Positions 42,153 through 50,577 of a stretch of 64,000 bases of DNA are shown here, piece by piece (the first letter of the stretch is position 1; each line of letters starts with the position of its first letter). Source of the DNA: Halobacillus halophilus DSM 2266 (lineage in GTDB: Bacteria; Bacillota; Bacilli; Bacillales; Halobacillaceae); NCBI RefSeq assembly GCF_000284515.1, contig NC_017668.1, forward strand, positions 682,001 to 746,000. Reading direction: 5' to 3'. Under the pieces are notes generated by a model. That model saw only the letters and a program-made list of their open reading frames with translations, was not told the DNA's origin and searched no databases. Made by a program: the position numbers and the translations under genes.

Positions 42153-43502
42153 ATGGAAAAGATAGCAGGGAAAACGGTATCCGAATGGGTTGAGAGTCTT
42201 CCCTTATTAGATAAAATTATGAAAGGTGAGCCCGTGTTTTGGATCAATACATCGGCCAGAAAGATGGGTAAGGTGCCTGATTTTGCAGTAACCAAAGATG
42301 ACATCTATGAAGCGGAACAACTGTGGAAACGGTTTGCCCCTTTTCTAAAGAAGGCTTTTGCAGGAACGAAAGATGGGGCAATTGAGTCGCCTGTAAAATC
42401 ATTAAAAGAAATGAAAAAAGACCTGAGCTCCTATTATGATCAACCATTTGAAGGAGAGTTTTACTTAAAATGTGACCATGATCTTCCTATATCGGGGTCT
42501 ATTAAAGCACGTGGCGGGGTGTTTGAAGTCCTGAGCTATGCAGAGAAGCTGGCGCTTGAAAATAATATGGTCTCCAAAGAAGATAACTATGAAGTGTTTC
42601 TTGATTCTTCATTCAAACAGTTCTTCAGTCAGTACACGATCGGCGTGGGATCGACAGGGAATCTGGCACTGAGTATTGGTACCATTAGTGCTAAACTCGG
42701 ATTTACGGTAGAGGTTCACATGTCGGCTGATGCGAAGCAGTGGAAGAAGGATCTGCTCCGGAAAAAAGGAGCGAAAGTTTACGAGTATAAAGGAGACTTT
42801 AGTGAAGCCATTACGCAAGGACGTTCGATTACGATGGACGATCCGCTTGGCTATTTTGTAGATGATGAAGACTCGAAGGCCTTATTTTTAGGATATAGTG
42901 TGGCTGCCCTTGAATTAAAAAGACAGTTGGATGAAGAGGGGATTAGAGTAGATAAGGACCATCCGCTGTTTGTTTACCTTCCGTGCGGCGTAGGAGGATC
43001 TCCGGGTGGGATTACATTTGGATTGAAGGAAGTGTTCGGGGATCATGTTCACTGCCTGTTCGTAGAGCCTACTCATTCTCCGTCCGTACTGCTAGGAGTA
43101 ATGACAGGGGAACACGAAAAGGTCTCTGTTCAGGATTTTGGTCTGGATAACCTTACAGAGGCGGATGGGCTGGCGGTTGGACGTCCTTCCCGGTTTGCGA
43201 CAGAAATTAGTCAGTATTTGGTAAGCGGTTTTTATACTATGGAAGACGATGAAATGTACCGTTTGCTTGCATTACTGGCTGATTCAGAAAACGTGTACGT
43301 AGAACCTTCCGCAGCTTCAGGACTTTCCGGTCCGTTAAGACTTAAAGAGTCTGGCATTCTCGAAGAAAATGGATGGAAGGACAAAATGGGTCGTGCGGTT
43401 CATTTAACCTGGTCCACAGGCGGTTCCCTAGTGCCGGATCAGGATAGGGAGAAGTTTTATCAAAAAGGAAAATCACTGCTAACACCCGTGACCGAATCCT
43501 GA
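42153..43502 (+). CDS. dsdA: D-serine ammonia-lyase (dehydratase)
   Basis: 449 residues, fold-type II PLP enzyme. LPISGSIKARGGVFEVLSYAEKLALE carries the PLP lysine; FKQFFSQYTIGVGSTGNLALSIG, VHMSADAKQWKKDLLR, FVYLPCGVGGSPGGITFGLK (PLP phosphate Gly loop), EPTHSPSVLLGVMTG and HLTWSTGGSLVP are all DsdA hallmarks. It deaminates D-serine to pyruvate and ammonia. Start ATG 42153 follows GGAGGTG; upstream in-frame codons lie outside the conserved region. No dsdC or dsdX neighbour. A very strong terminator follows. Confidence 0.92.
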   Translation: MEKIAGKTVSEWVESLPLLDKIMKGEPVFWINTSARKMGKVPDFAVTKDDIYEAEQLWKRFAPFLKKAFAGTKDGAIESPVKSLKEMKKDLSSYYDQPFEGEFYLKCDHDLPISGSIKARGGVFEVLSYAEKLALENNMVSKEDNYEVFLDSSFKQFFSQYTIGVGSTGNLALSIGTISAKLGFTVEVHMSADAKQWKKDLLRKKGAKVYEYKGDFSEAITQGRSITMDDPLGYFVDDEDSKALFLGYSVAALELKRQLDEEGIRVDKDHPLFVYLPCGVGGSPGGITFGLKEVFGDHVHCLFVEPTHSPSVLLGVMTGEHEKVSVQDFGLDNLTEADGLAVGRPSRFATEISQYLVSGFYTMEDDEMYRLLALLADSENVYVEPSAASGLSGPLRLKESGILEENGWKDKMGRAVHLTWSTGGSLVPDQDREKFYQKGKSLLTPVTES

Positions 43503-43517
43503 ACCAAATGGAAGAAA

Positions 43518-43569
43518 CAGCCACCTCAGGTCATCCAGATTCTGGATGACCTGAGGTGGCGTTTTTTTA
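43518..43569. terminator. Very strong terminator after dsdA
   Basis: Nineteen-base stem GCCACCTCAGGTCATCCAG with its complement, 3-base loop and seven T residues. It separates dsdA from the convergent SDR gene. Confidence 0.93.
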
Positions 43570-43574
43570 CATAT

Positions 43575-44357
43575 TCATAGCAGTGATTCGGCGCCGTCGA
43601 TGAACACCTCGGTCCCTGTAATGTGGGAAGAAGCATCGGACAGCAGGAAGTGTACGAGGTCGGCCACTTGTTCAGGTGAGCCGACTTCTTCATTAAGCGG
43701 TGAACCTTCTACTTCTTTCTTTACTGGTATATCAATTTTTTCAAGCTCCTGCTCATCCGGACGGGTGTTTTCACCAATATTGGTATCGATGAAACCTGGG
43801 CACATAATGTTAACGCGGATTCCCTGGGAAGCCAGTTCCACGGCAGCCATTTTGCCAAAGGCCATAATTCCGGCTTTAGAAGAACTGTATGCAGAAAAGC
43901 CTTTATTCGTGAAGGTACGGTTACCATTAATGGAACTGGTCAGTACGACACTTCCGCCTTTTTCCTTCATGTGGGGGATGGCATATTTCAGGGTCAGGAA
44001 AGAACCCTTTAAATTGGTTTCAATGGTATGGTCCCATTCTTCAGGAGGCATGTCCTCGATGGGCATAACTTTACCGTTGACTCCGGCATTGGCAAATACC
44101 CCATCAATTCGACCCCAGTGTTCTTGGACCATATCTATACTTTTTTTCACCTCTTCCGGAGAAGACAAATCAGTGGTCAGGGTCAGCGTGCGGTTGGATT
44201 CTCCTTGAAGCTGCTGTTCAGCTTCTTTTAATCGATCTTCATTAATGTCTAATAGGGCTACATTTGCCTGTTCATGTACAAGTCTGCGAGCGGCCGCATA
44301 TCCCATACCAGAAGCAGCGCCCGTAACGATGAATACTTTATCCTGTACAGTTGTCAA
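43575..44357 (-). CDS. SDR family oxidoreductase
   Basis: About 260 residues. TGAASGMGYAAA near residue 11 (NAD(P) motif), DINEDRLKEAE (acidic residue favouring NAD), FANAGVNGK, LTSSINGNRTFTNKGFSAYSSSKAGIMAFGK (Ser, Tyr, Lys triad) and the end ITGTEVFIDGAESLL. Classical SDR of the glucose/alcohol dehydrogenase group; substrate unknown. A TTG at 44357 lies 8 bases after AAAGAGG; GTG 44366 overlaps that site. A 17-base direct repeat lies on each side of this gene. Confidence 0.82.
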   Translation of the reverse strand: MTTVQDKVFIVTGAASGMGYAAARRLVHEQANVALLDINEDRLKEAEQQLQGESNRTLTLTTDLSSPEEVKKSIDMVQEHWGRIDGVFANAGVNGKVMPIEDMPPEEWDHTIETNLKGSFLTLKYAIPHMKEKGGSVVLTSSINGNRTFTNKGFSAYSSSKAGIMAFGKMAAVELASQGIRVNIMCPGFIDTNIGENTRPDEQELEKIDIPVKKEVEGSPLNEEVGSPEQVADLVHFLLSDASSHITGTEVFIDGAESLL

Positions 44358-44586
44358 ACCTTCCACCTCTTTCTATTGTCATACTTCCCTTTATCCAGAA
44401 AGCCCTCGTGAAAAACCTGTTCATTACTATAATTCCATAAACTGGATGACCTGAGGTGACAATATAAGGGATTTATTTGAGAGGTTTGGAGTTGATTTCT
44501 ACCTTGGATTCCAAATTTATGATAAAATTTGTTAATATATGAGAATATTCTTGCAATAATAACAAATTTGGATGGGAGGAATCATG

Positions 44587-46272
44587 ATGCAGGAACAATC
44601 CGGGATAAAAAATTTCTGGAACTGGATGTGGCAGTTGCATGATCAAGCCAAAGATTTAATGAGCTTCGCTGTGACGGGAAATCCTGAGAAAGTGAAACCG
44701 AAGGAAGATGATCGTAAGCAGGCGGGGAATGGTTCGGATTCGAATCAACCGGCAAACGGGAGCGGCGGATCCGGTTCTTCCTTTGATACCCGTCAAAAAA
44801 TTGGTATCATCTTAGGTCCTCTTTTATTTATTGTGACGCTTTTATTTTTTGAACCAGAAGGACTGTCCAGCAGTGCGGTAGCGATTCTCGCAAGTACCCT
44901 ATGGATTGCTACGTGGTGGATCACCGAGGCGGTACCGATTCCCGCTACATCTTTATTACCTTTAATTTTGTTTCCGCTTACAGGAGGTCTCTCCGGTGAT
45001 GCAACGGCATCATCTTACGGGGACAACACCATTTTCTTATTCATGGGCGGTTTCCTTATTGCCCTTGCGATGCAGAAGTGGAACTTGCATAAACGCATCG
45101 CCTTGTTTATTATTTCGCTGGTAGGGACAAGCACTGAGATGATTGTGCTTGGGTTTATGCTTGCGACCGGACTGCTTTCTATGTGGATTTCCAATACAGC
45201 CACTTCGATGATGATGGTACCGATCGGTCTTGCAGTTATTTATCAGGCATCTGAACAGTTGAAGAAAGAAGGAGAAGGTCAAGTCGATCACTCTTCCTTT
45301 AACTTTGGAAAAGTCGTTATGCTTGGGATTGCCTACAGTGCTTCTATAGGCGGCCTGGCTACTATTATCGGTACGCCGCCGAATACCATCTTTGCCGCTG
45401 TCGTTTCAGAAACGTATAACATTGAGATATCCTTTGCGGGTTGGATGGCTTTTGGAGTGCCCTTATCCATAATTTTCCTGGGGATCGCCTGGGTCTATCT
45501 TGTAAAAGTAGCCTTTCCTATGAAAATTAAACAACTGCCCGGGGGCCGTGAAGTTATCGACAATGAGCGCCGCGGACTGGGTGAGATGTCGGTGGAGGAG
45601 AAGATTGTCCTCAGTGTGTTTGGTGTAACGGCTTTAGCCTGGATTTCCAGATCATTTATTCTAGTACCTTACGTTAGCGGAAATATTGACGATACGATAA
45701 TCGCTATGACCGCAGCTATTATCCTGTTTCTAATACCATCAATCAGTAAAAAGGGAGATTTCATCCTGGACTGGAACACGGCCAAAGGGCTCCCGTGGGG
45801 GATATTACTTCTTTTCGGTGCAGGTCTTGCGATTGCAGCAGGCTTCCAGGAAACCGGACTTGCGGAATGGATCGGTAACCAATTGACTATTTTAGAAGGG
45901 GTCAGCTTGTTCCTGATTCTCGCGTGCGTCATTGCTATGGTAATTTTCCTGACCGAAATTACCTCGAATACCGCAACAGCCACAATGATGTTCCCAATTA
46001 TGGCTTCGCTTGCTTCTGCACTATCCGTGCACCCCTACAGTCTGATGATTGGGGCAGGGGTTGCAGCCAGCTGTGCATTTATGCTGCCTGTCGCCACACC
46101 ACCGAACGCAGTTGTGTTTGGATCAGGATACTTACGAATACCCGATATGGCCAAGGCCGGGTTTTTGCTAAACATATTGGCTATTGTTTTAGCTACCTTA
46201 GCGATTTATTTCTACTTACCAATCGTATGGGATATTGATTTAACCACATTTCCTCAAAAATTCAGCCAATAA
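44587..46272 (+). CDS. DASS family (SLC13-like) sodium:dicarboxylate symporter
   Basis: 561 residues. A soluble N-terminal 70 residues (KNFWNWMWQLHDQAKDLM, then a G/S/N-rich linker) precede 11 helices. The two SNT signature motifs of the DASS family are present: SNTATSMMMVPIGLA near residue 201 and SNTATATMMFPIM near 459, plus GTPPNTIFA and ATPPNAVVFGSG. Family members import succinate, malate and fumarate with sodium, fitting a halophile. GGAGGA lies 6 bases before ATG 44587. The MFS gene starts 16 bases after its stop. Confidence 0.88.
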   Translation: MQEQSGIKNFWNWMWQLHDQAKDLMSFAVTGNPEKVKPKEDDRKQAGNGSDSNQPANGSGGSGSSFDTRQKIGIILGPLLFIVTLLFFEPEGLSSSAVAILASTLWIATWWITEAVPIPATSLLPLILFPLTGGLSGDATASSYGDNTIFLFMGGFLIALAMQKWNLHKRIALFIISLVGTSTEMIVLGFMLATGLLSMWISNTATSMMMVPIGLAVIYQASEQLKKEGEGQVDHSSFNFGKVVMLGIAYSASIGGLATIIGTPPNTIFAAVVSETYNIEISFAGWMAFGVPLSIIFLGIAWVYLVKVAFPMKIKQLPGGREVIDNERRGLGEMSVEEKIVLSVFGVTALAWISRSFILVPYVSGNIDDTIIAMTAAIILFLIPSISKKGDFILDWNTAKGLPWGILLLFGAGLAIAAGFQETGLAEWIGNQLTILEGVSLFLILACVIAMVIFLTEITSNTATATMMFPIMASLASALSVHPYSLMIGAGVAASCAFMLPVATPPNAVVFGSGYLRIPDMAKAGFLLNILAIVLATLAIYFYLPIVWDIDLTTFPQKFSQ

Positions 46273-46288
46273 GTAAAGGATGAACACC

Positions 46289-47503
46289 ATGGATTCAAGT
46301 CAGCCGGCTATTAAGCCCTATACCCCGGACGAGTCTGGATTCTGGCGCATTACTTTAGCCCTGATGCTTGCGTCCTTACTCGTCTTTTCAACTTTGTATG
46401 TATTTCAGCCGTTACTGCCTATTTTCGTGAATGAATTTCAAGTATCGGCTACCGAGTCCAGTTTTCTTATGTCAGCTGCTGTAATTGCGATGGTCGTTGG
46501 ACTTTTCATTCTCGGTTTTGCAGCGGACCGTTACGGTCGACTGCGACTGATGCAACTTTCTCTTGGAGTGACGGTATTGCTGCTTGCAGCAATGCCGTTT
46601 ACTTCTTCTTTTGAATGGCTGGTAGTTTTACGATTGCTGCAAGGCTTTTTCCTGGCCGGAATTCCTGCAGCAGCTATGGGCTATTTAGGAGAAGAAGTAG
46701 ATCCTAATCATTTAGGTCTGGCTATGACGCTGTATATATCCAGTAACGCACTTGGCGGTATGGGGGGGAGAGTCGCAGGCGGTTATTTAACGGATGTATT
46801 TGATTGGGAGAAGACCTTATTCATACTCTCTGCATTTGGTGTGGCTGCTGCTCTGCTTTTCCTATTGCTTCTACCTTCCGAACGTTATTTTACAAAAGGA
46901 GACCAACCGCTTCGGGAAGATTTTCGGGGAATGCTTGTCCACTTGAAAGACCGTTATATGCTGGTTTTGTTTTTAATGGGACTGTTGCTTCAAATTGTTT
47001 TTACAGCTATATGGACCTATATTCCTTTCCATTTACAATCAGACCCCTACCAGTGGCCACTAAAATGGATATCCTTTACGTATTTTGCTTATGTGCTCGG
47101 GGTGCTTGCTCCGCCACTTGCCGGGCGACTATCTAATCACTTCGGTTTAACAAAAGTGATGTTTTCTGGATTATTTATTCTGATTGCAGGAGCTGGTTTC
47201 ACCGCTTTACAACCGGTATCATGGATCATGGCAGGACTCGGTGTGCTTTGTTCCGGCTTTTTTATTGCTCATTCTATGGCTGCCGCTCTTGTTAGTAAAT
47301 CAGCTGATCATCACAGAAGCGGCGCCTCAAGTTTTTACTTGATCAGTTATTACGTAGGGGTTGCAGTAGGAAGTACAGCTGTCGGAACCCTTTGGGAAAC
47401 ATGGGGCTGGCCGGGCGTGATCAGTACCGCTCTTGTCTTTATCTTAATTATTATCTCTTTGCCGGTATTTAAAAGGAATTCAGGAGGAGGAGAAGAAGTA
47501 TGA
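46289..47503 (+). CDS. MFS transporter, YnfM-like 12-TM
   Basis: 404 residues, 12 helices. LYVFQPLLPIFVNEFQVSATESSFLMSAAVIAMVVGLFILGFAADRYGRLRLM holds motif A (GFAADRYGRLR), with RLLQGFFLAGIPAAAMGY and GGMGGRVAGGYLTD further on. Overall resembles YnfM/arabinose-efflux type carriers; cargo unknown. AAAGGA is 8 bases before ATG 46289 (46280 overlaps it). It shares a transcript with the DASS gene and overlaps the CHY gene by 4 bases. Confidence 0.82.
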   Translation: MDSSQPAIKPYTPDESGFWRITLALMLASLLVFSTLYVFQPLLPIFVNEFQVSATESSFLMSAAVIAMVVGLFILGFAADRYGRLRLMQLSLGVTVLLLAAMPFTSSFEWLVVLRLLQGFFLAGIPAAAMGYLGEEVDPNHLGLAMTLYISSNALGGMGGRVAGGYLTDVFDWEKTLFILSAFGVAAALLFLLLLPSERYFTKGDQPLREDFRGMLVHLKDRYMLVLFLMGLLLQIVFTAIWTYIPFHLQSDPYQWPLKWISFTYFAYVLGVLAPPLAGRLSNHFGLTKVMFSGLFILIAGAGFTALQPVSWIMAGLGVLCSGFFIAHSMAAALVSKSADHHRSGASSFYLISYYVGVAVGSTAVGTLWETWGWPGVISTALVFILIIISLPVFKRNSGGGEEV

Positions 47504-47829
47504 ACAGGATTAAGGTGAAAGGTACAGGTGTAGATGAACACACGAGATGTGCACATTATCATAGTAACGTCGACATTGTAGCGGTCAAATTCTACTGCTG
47601 TCAGGAATACTATGGCTGCTACTATTGTCATAAAGAGAAAGCGCATCACAGTGAGAGAAAATGGCCTAAGGAGCATTGGGAAGAAAAAGCGATTTTGTGC
47701 GGAAATTGCTGGACTGAGTTTTCTATTCAAACATATATGAAGGTGAATCAATGTCCCGAGTGTGCTCACCCTTTTAACGAAAAGTGCAGCTACCACTATC
47801 CCTTGTATTTTGAAGGATTTTCAGAGTAA
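47500..47829 (+). CDS. CHY zinc-finger protein
   Basis: 109 residues. TRCAHYHSNVDIVAVKFYCCQEYYGCYYCHKEKAHH and KAILCGNCWTEFSIQTYM, CPECAHPFNEKCSYH match the CHY zinc finger (PF05495) with all Cys and His ligands present, expected to hold three zinc ions. Short bacterial versions are of unknown function. ATG overlaps the MFS stop and GAGGAGGAG is upstream. A composite repeat starts 4 bases after the stop codon. Confidence 0.88.
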   Translation: MNRIKVKGTGVDEHTRCAHYHSNVDIVAVKFYCCQEYYGCYYCHKEKAHHSERKWPKEHWEEKAILCGNCWTEFSIQTYMKVNQCPECAHPFNEKCSYHYPLYFEGFSE

Positions 47830-47833
47830 GCAC

Positions 47834-48371
47834 TATTAAGCAATAGGGCCGGATAGTTGAAGACTCAGTTTCGAGATAACTTGGGTCCGTTGCTGATATA
47901 GAGAGGGGCTGGCTACGGAAACAACTCGCTTTCCTGCGGGGGAACTGGCAAGCCTCCTCAGTCGTTAACACTCCTTGTGGGGTCTCGCCTAGCTCCTTCT
48001 CCCGCGGGAGTCTCGTCGTTTCCTCCGCCATCCTATGATTGAGGAGTGAACGGACCCTTCTATAAGAGAGTTAATCGTTCTGGATCAGCCTTAACCCCTT
48101 ATATATCAGGGGTTGTACACTTAAATAAGCTAGATATTTTTTTGCTCTCCAGTTAAGTTTAGCAGGCATCTTGGGTGGATTTCGAGTTTCTTATTCGGCC
48201 AGGTCCGGAGGGGGATGATGTAGACTCCTGCGGGATGAACATGATCGGTGAGATCCCGCAGGGCTGTTAAGCCCGAGGAAGCTCAGCACATGCCCGCGGA
48301 AAGCGAAATCATCCCCCGCAGGACCTTCCGCTCAACAAATGTCTCGAAATCAAGTCTTCAAGTAATGGGAG
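47834..48371 (-). repeat. Composite palindromic repeat, copy E5 (inverse twin of E2)
   Basis: Reverse complement of 19701-20238 with a single difference seen by eye (TATTAAG here, TATTACG there), including the otherwise variable spacer between palindromes A and B. The identity stops abruptly at both ends, inside the outer arms. It lies between convergent genes. The 48372-48409 remainder is featureless. Confidence 0.9.
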
Positions 48372-48409
48372 ATTTAGTTTAAGATTATTGCATTTATCAG
48401 AACCTACAC

Positions 48410-48445
48410 AAAAAAGGAGCCTCATTGCCTGAGGCTCCTTTTAAT
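48410..48445 (-). terminator. Rho-independent terminator of the SDR gene
   Basis: Stem AAAAGGAGCCTCA / TGAGGCTCCTTTT with a 5-base loop; T tail on the minus strand. Confidence 0.9.
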
Positions 48446-48450
48446 CAAGA

Positions 48451-49221
48451 TCAAGTGGCACCCATGCCGCCATCAACGCGGTACTGACTGCCCGTAACAA
48501 ATCGACTGTCGTCAGAAGCAAGGAAAAGAACGACTTTTGCGATGTCTTCCGTTTCGCCATAACGATTCAATGGAATCGCATTGGTCTGTTCTTCTTTAGC
48601 TGCTTCTGCATCGTCAGGGCTGAACCCTTTTTCAAGAGAACGCATCATACGGGTGTTAACCGGAGATGGATGAACGGAATTAACCCGCACACTGGAAGGT
48701 GCAGCTTCTAAAGCGGCTACTTTGGTCAGTCCAACCACTCCATGCTTGGAAGTGACATAAGGCGCCACTCCTGGAGAACCCATTAAGCCGGCAACCGATG
48801 ACATATTAATGATGCTGCCATCCTGCTTTTCAGTCATGACAGGCATCACATGCTTCAAACCTAGAAAAACTCCGCGAACGTTTACATTCATGACTTTATC
48901 AAAATCCTCGACCCGCTGCTCGGTAATCGGGCGGACTTCTCCTTCAATTCCTGCATTATTAAAGAAAATATCGATGGTTTCAAATTGGTCTAGTGTTTTT
49001 TCTACATAATTTTGTACGTCTTTTTCCTCCGTGACATCGGCGGTGACCGTCATCACTTCACCATAGGCGTCGAGTTCAGATTTCGCATCCTTCAAAGCTT
49101 CTTCATCTACATCCACGAGTGATACTTTGGCTCCTTCTTGCAAAAACAAGCGTGCGGTGGTCTTTCCGATGCCGCCGCTTCCACCAGTAATGACAGCGGT
49201 TTGGCCATCTAAACGACCCAT
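48451..49221 (-). CDS. SDR family oxidoreductase
   Basis: 256 residues from the ATG 7 bases after AAGGAGAGG. TGGSGGIGKTTA (NAD(P) loop), VDVDEEALKDAK (Asp for NAD), FFNNAGIEGE, INMSSVAGLMGSPGVAPYVTSKHGVVGLTK (Ser, Tyr, Lys) and FVTGSQYRVDGGMGAT. Classical SDR, substrate unknown. Monocistronic. Confidence 0.85.
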   Translation of the reverse strand: MGRLDGQTAVITGGSGGIGKTTARLFLQEGAKVSLVDVDEEALKDAKSELDAYGEVMTVTADVTEEKDVQNYVEKTLDQFETIDIFFNNAGIEGEVRPITEQRVEDFDKVMNVNVRGVFLGLKHVMPVMTEKQDGSIINMSSVAGLMGSPGVAPYVTSKHGVVGLTKVAALEAAPSSVRVNSVHPSPVNTRMMRSLEKGFSPDDAEAAKEEQTNAIPLNRYGETEDIAKVVLFLASDDSRFVTGSQYRVDGGMGAT

Positions 49222-49393
49222 GTTAGAACCTCTCCTTATGACATATTTGTAGAAAGGCAAACGAAGTAAATCGTTTGTCATAAAGTATCTTCCACTTTAT
49301 CCCATAAATAAAACGCAGAAAGGTGCGGCGGCCTGGTTCTCGTCGTGAGCTTAATGAATGCAAATTGCCAGGTGGGGCGAACAACTTTAATGC

Positions 49394-50359
49394 TTATTCG
49401 TTGAATACATAATAAAGGGTCTTATTCAATCCTGACTTTTCGCAGGCTACTTCATTCAATATTTGAAGTGCTGCCGTACTGGAGTCAAGCTTAAGGAATG
49501 CGCATGCCCTCTGGTTCGTAATTCGTTCGCCGAAAAGAAACTGGTAATCTTTTAAAGCCTCTACATGAGCATTTCTTGATGTATGGTGACAGGATTTACA
49601 ATACCATCGTCCGTGAACTCTTTTCATCGGAAGATTACTACATTCAGGACAGATGACGCCTTGAAGAATATCTGTTTTATGAAGATGAAACCGGTCTAAG
49701 ATAAATGGCTGGTAGGGAGTATGTTCGATGACCAGAAGATCGCATAATCGGTTTAGTTCGAATTCTTCCAAGGGGGAAGAGTTGTAGAGCCGATCTAATG
49801 ATTGGAAGGCTGTTAACAATTGGTCTAAATGTATAACCTGACTGTTAGATCCATAAGAAGGGTGGATGAAGGAAGCAGGACTGGTTAAAACGACGAAATA
49901 GTGGATCGGAATACTTTGAAATCCAGCCATTGTTAGCCAATAGGTTAATTGATGGGCCTGAAGCTCTGCTTGAGAGAGAGGGTCTGGCATCCTTGATTCT
50001 ATACGATCATTCACATGCATGAATCGGTAATCTTTTGTCAGGTTTGGCAAGGGTGAATGGTTAACTTCTAAAATAAGGGCGAAATTTCGCGTGACTATAA
50101 GCACATCGATCTGACAGTAGGAGTGATCAGGGAGCGGGAGACGAAGGTCAAACAAAATGCGGGATTCTTTGGAGGATAAATGAGTCAGCACAGGTAAAAT
50201 CTTTTTCTCACCATAGTAATTGGACAATAATTTTGTGCGCCAATGTTCGATTTCTGAATGTTTATGGTGAGTCATCGCGATTCGTCTGGAAGCAGATTCC
50301 AATTGATCGAGATAATAAGGTTTTGATAGATGTTTAGTGAACAAAAACATCAACTCCAT
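49394..50359 (-). CDS. NERD-domain protein with C-terminal zinc ribbon
   Basis: 321 residues. N-terminal helices SKPYYLDQLESASRRI and HWRTKLLSNYYGEKKI precede the nuclease-related domain: LFDLRLPLPDHSYCQIDVLIVTRNFALILEVNH with the Asp and Glu of a restriction-endonuclease-like core. At about residues 240-265 CPECSNLPMKR and WYCKSCHHTS form a zinc ribbon, then a helical tail. Bacillaceae NERD proteins are of unknown biological role; nucleic-acid cleavage is the domain expectation. The first ATG has no ribosome binding site; ATG 50350 three codons in is also possible. Confidence 0.78.
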   Translation of the reverse strand: MELMFLFTKHLSKPYYLDQLESASRRIAMTHHKHSEIEHWRTKLLSNYYGEKKILPVLTHLSSKESRILFDLRLPLPDHSYCQIDVLIVTRNFALILEVNHSPLPNLTKDYRFMHVNDRIESRMPDPLSQAELQAHQLTYWLTMAGFQSIPIHYFVVLTSPASFIHPSYGSNSQVIHLDQLLTAFQSLDRLYNSSPLEEFELNRLCDLLVIEHTPYQPFILDRFHLHKTDILQGVICPECSNLPMKRVHGRWYCKSCHHTSRNAHVEALKDYQFLFGERITNQRACAFLKLDSSTAALQILNEVACEKSGLNKTLYYVFNE

Positions 50360-50469
50360 TCAAAATGATTATTTCTATATTCCATGAGGTTTATGGAAAC
50401 TCCTTCCTGTAATATAAAGTTCTAATTTTTCCACTTTTTATATCGAATTTCTGCAATTTTATCAAACAT

Positions 50470-50508
50470 TTTTCATAAATTATCTCAACTGGTATAGACA
50501 ACTATATA
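50470..50508 (+). promoter_or_regulatory. nagP promoter with NagR-type operator
   Basis: TTTTCA (50470-50475) and TATAGA (50493-50498) are 17 bases apart. ACTGGTATAGACAACTAT (50488-50505) covers the -10 and matches the NagR/YvoA operator of B. subtilis (TGGTATAGACAAC type). The nagR gene is in the same operon, so this is probably the autoregulated GlcNAc operator. A partial cre-like AAAGCGGTTTCA at 50532-50543 may add CcpA control. Confidence 0.7.
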
Positions 50509-50577
50509 ACGTAATGGTATCCTCTTATTATAAAGCGGTTTCAAAATCGACGACTAGAATATAGAGGAGGAAGAAAC

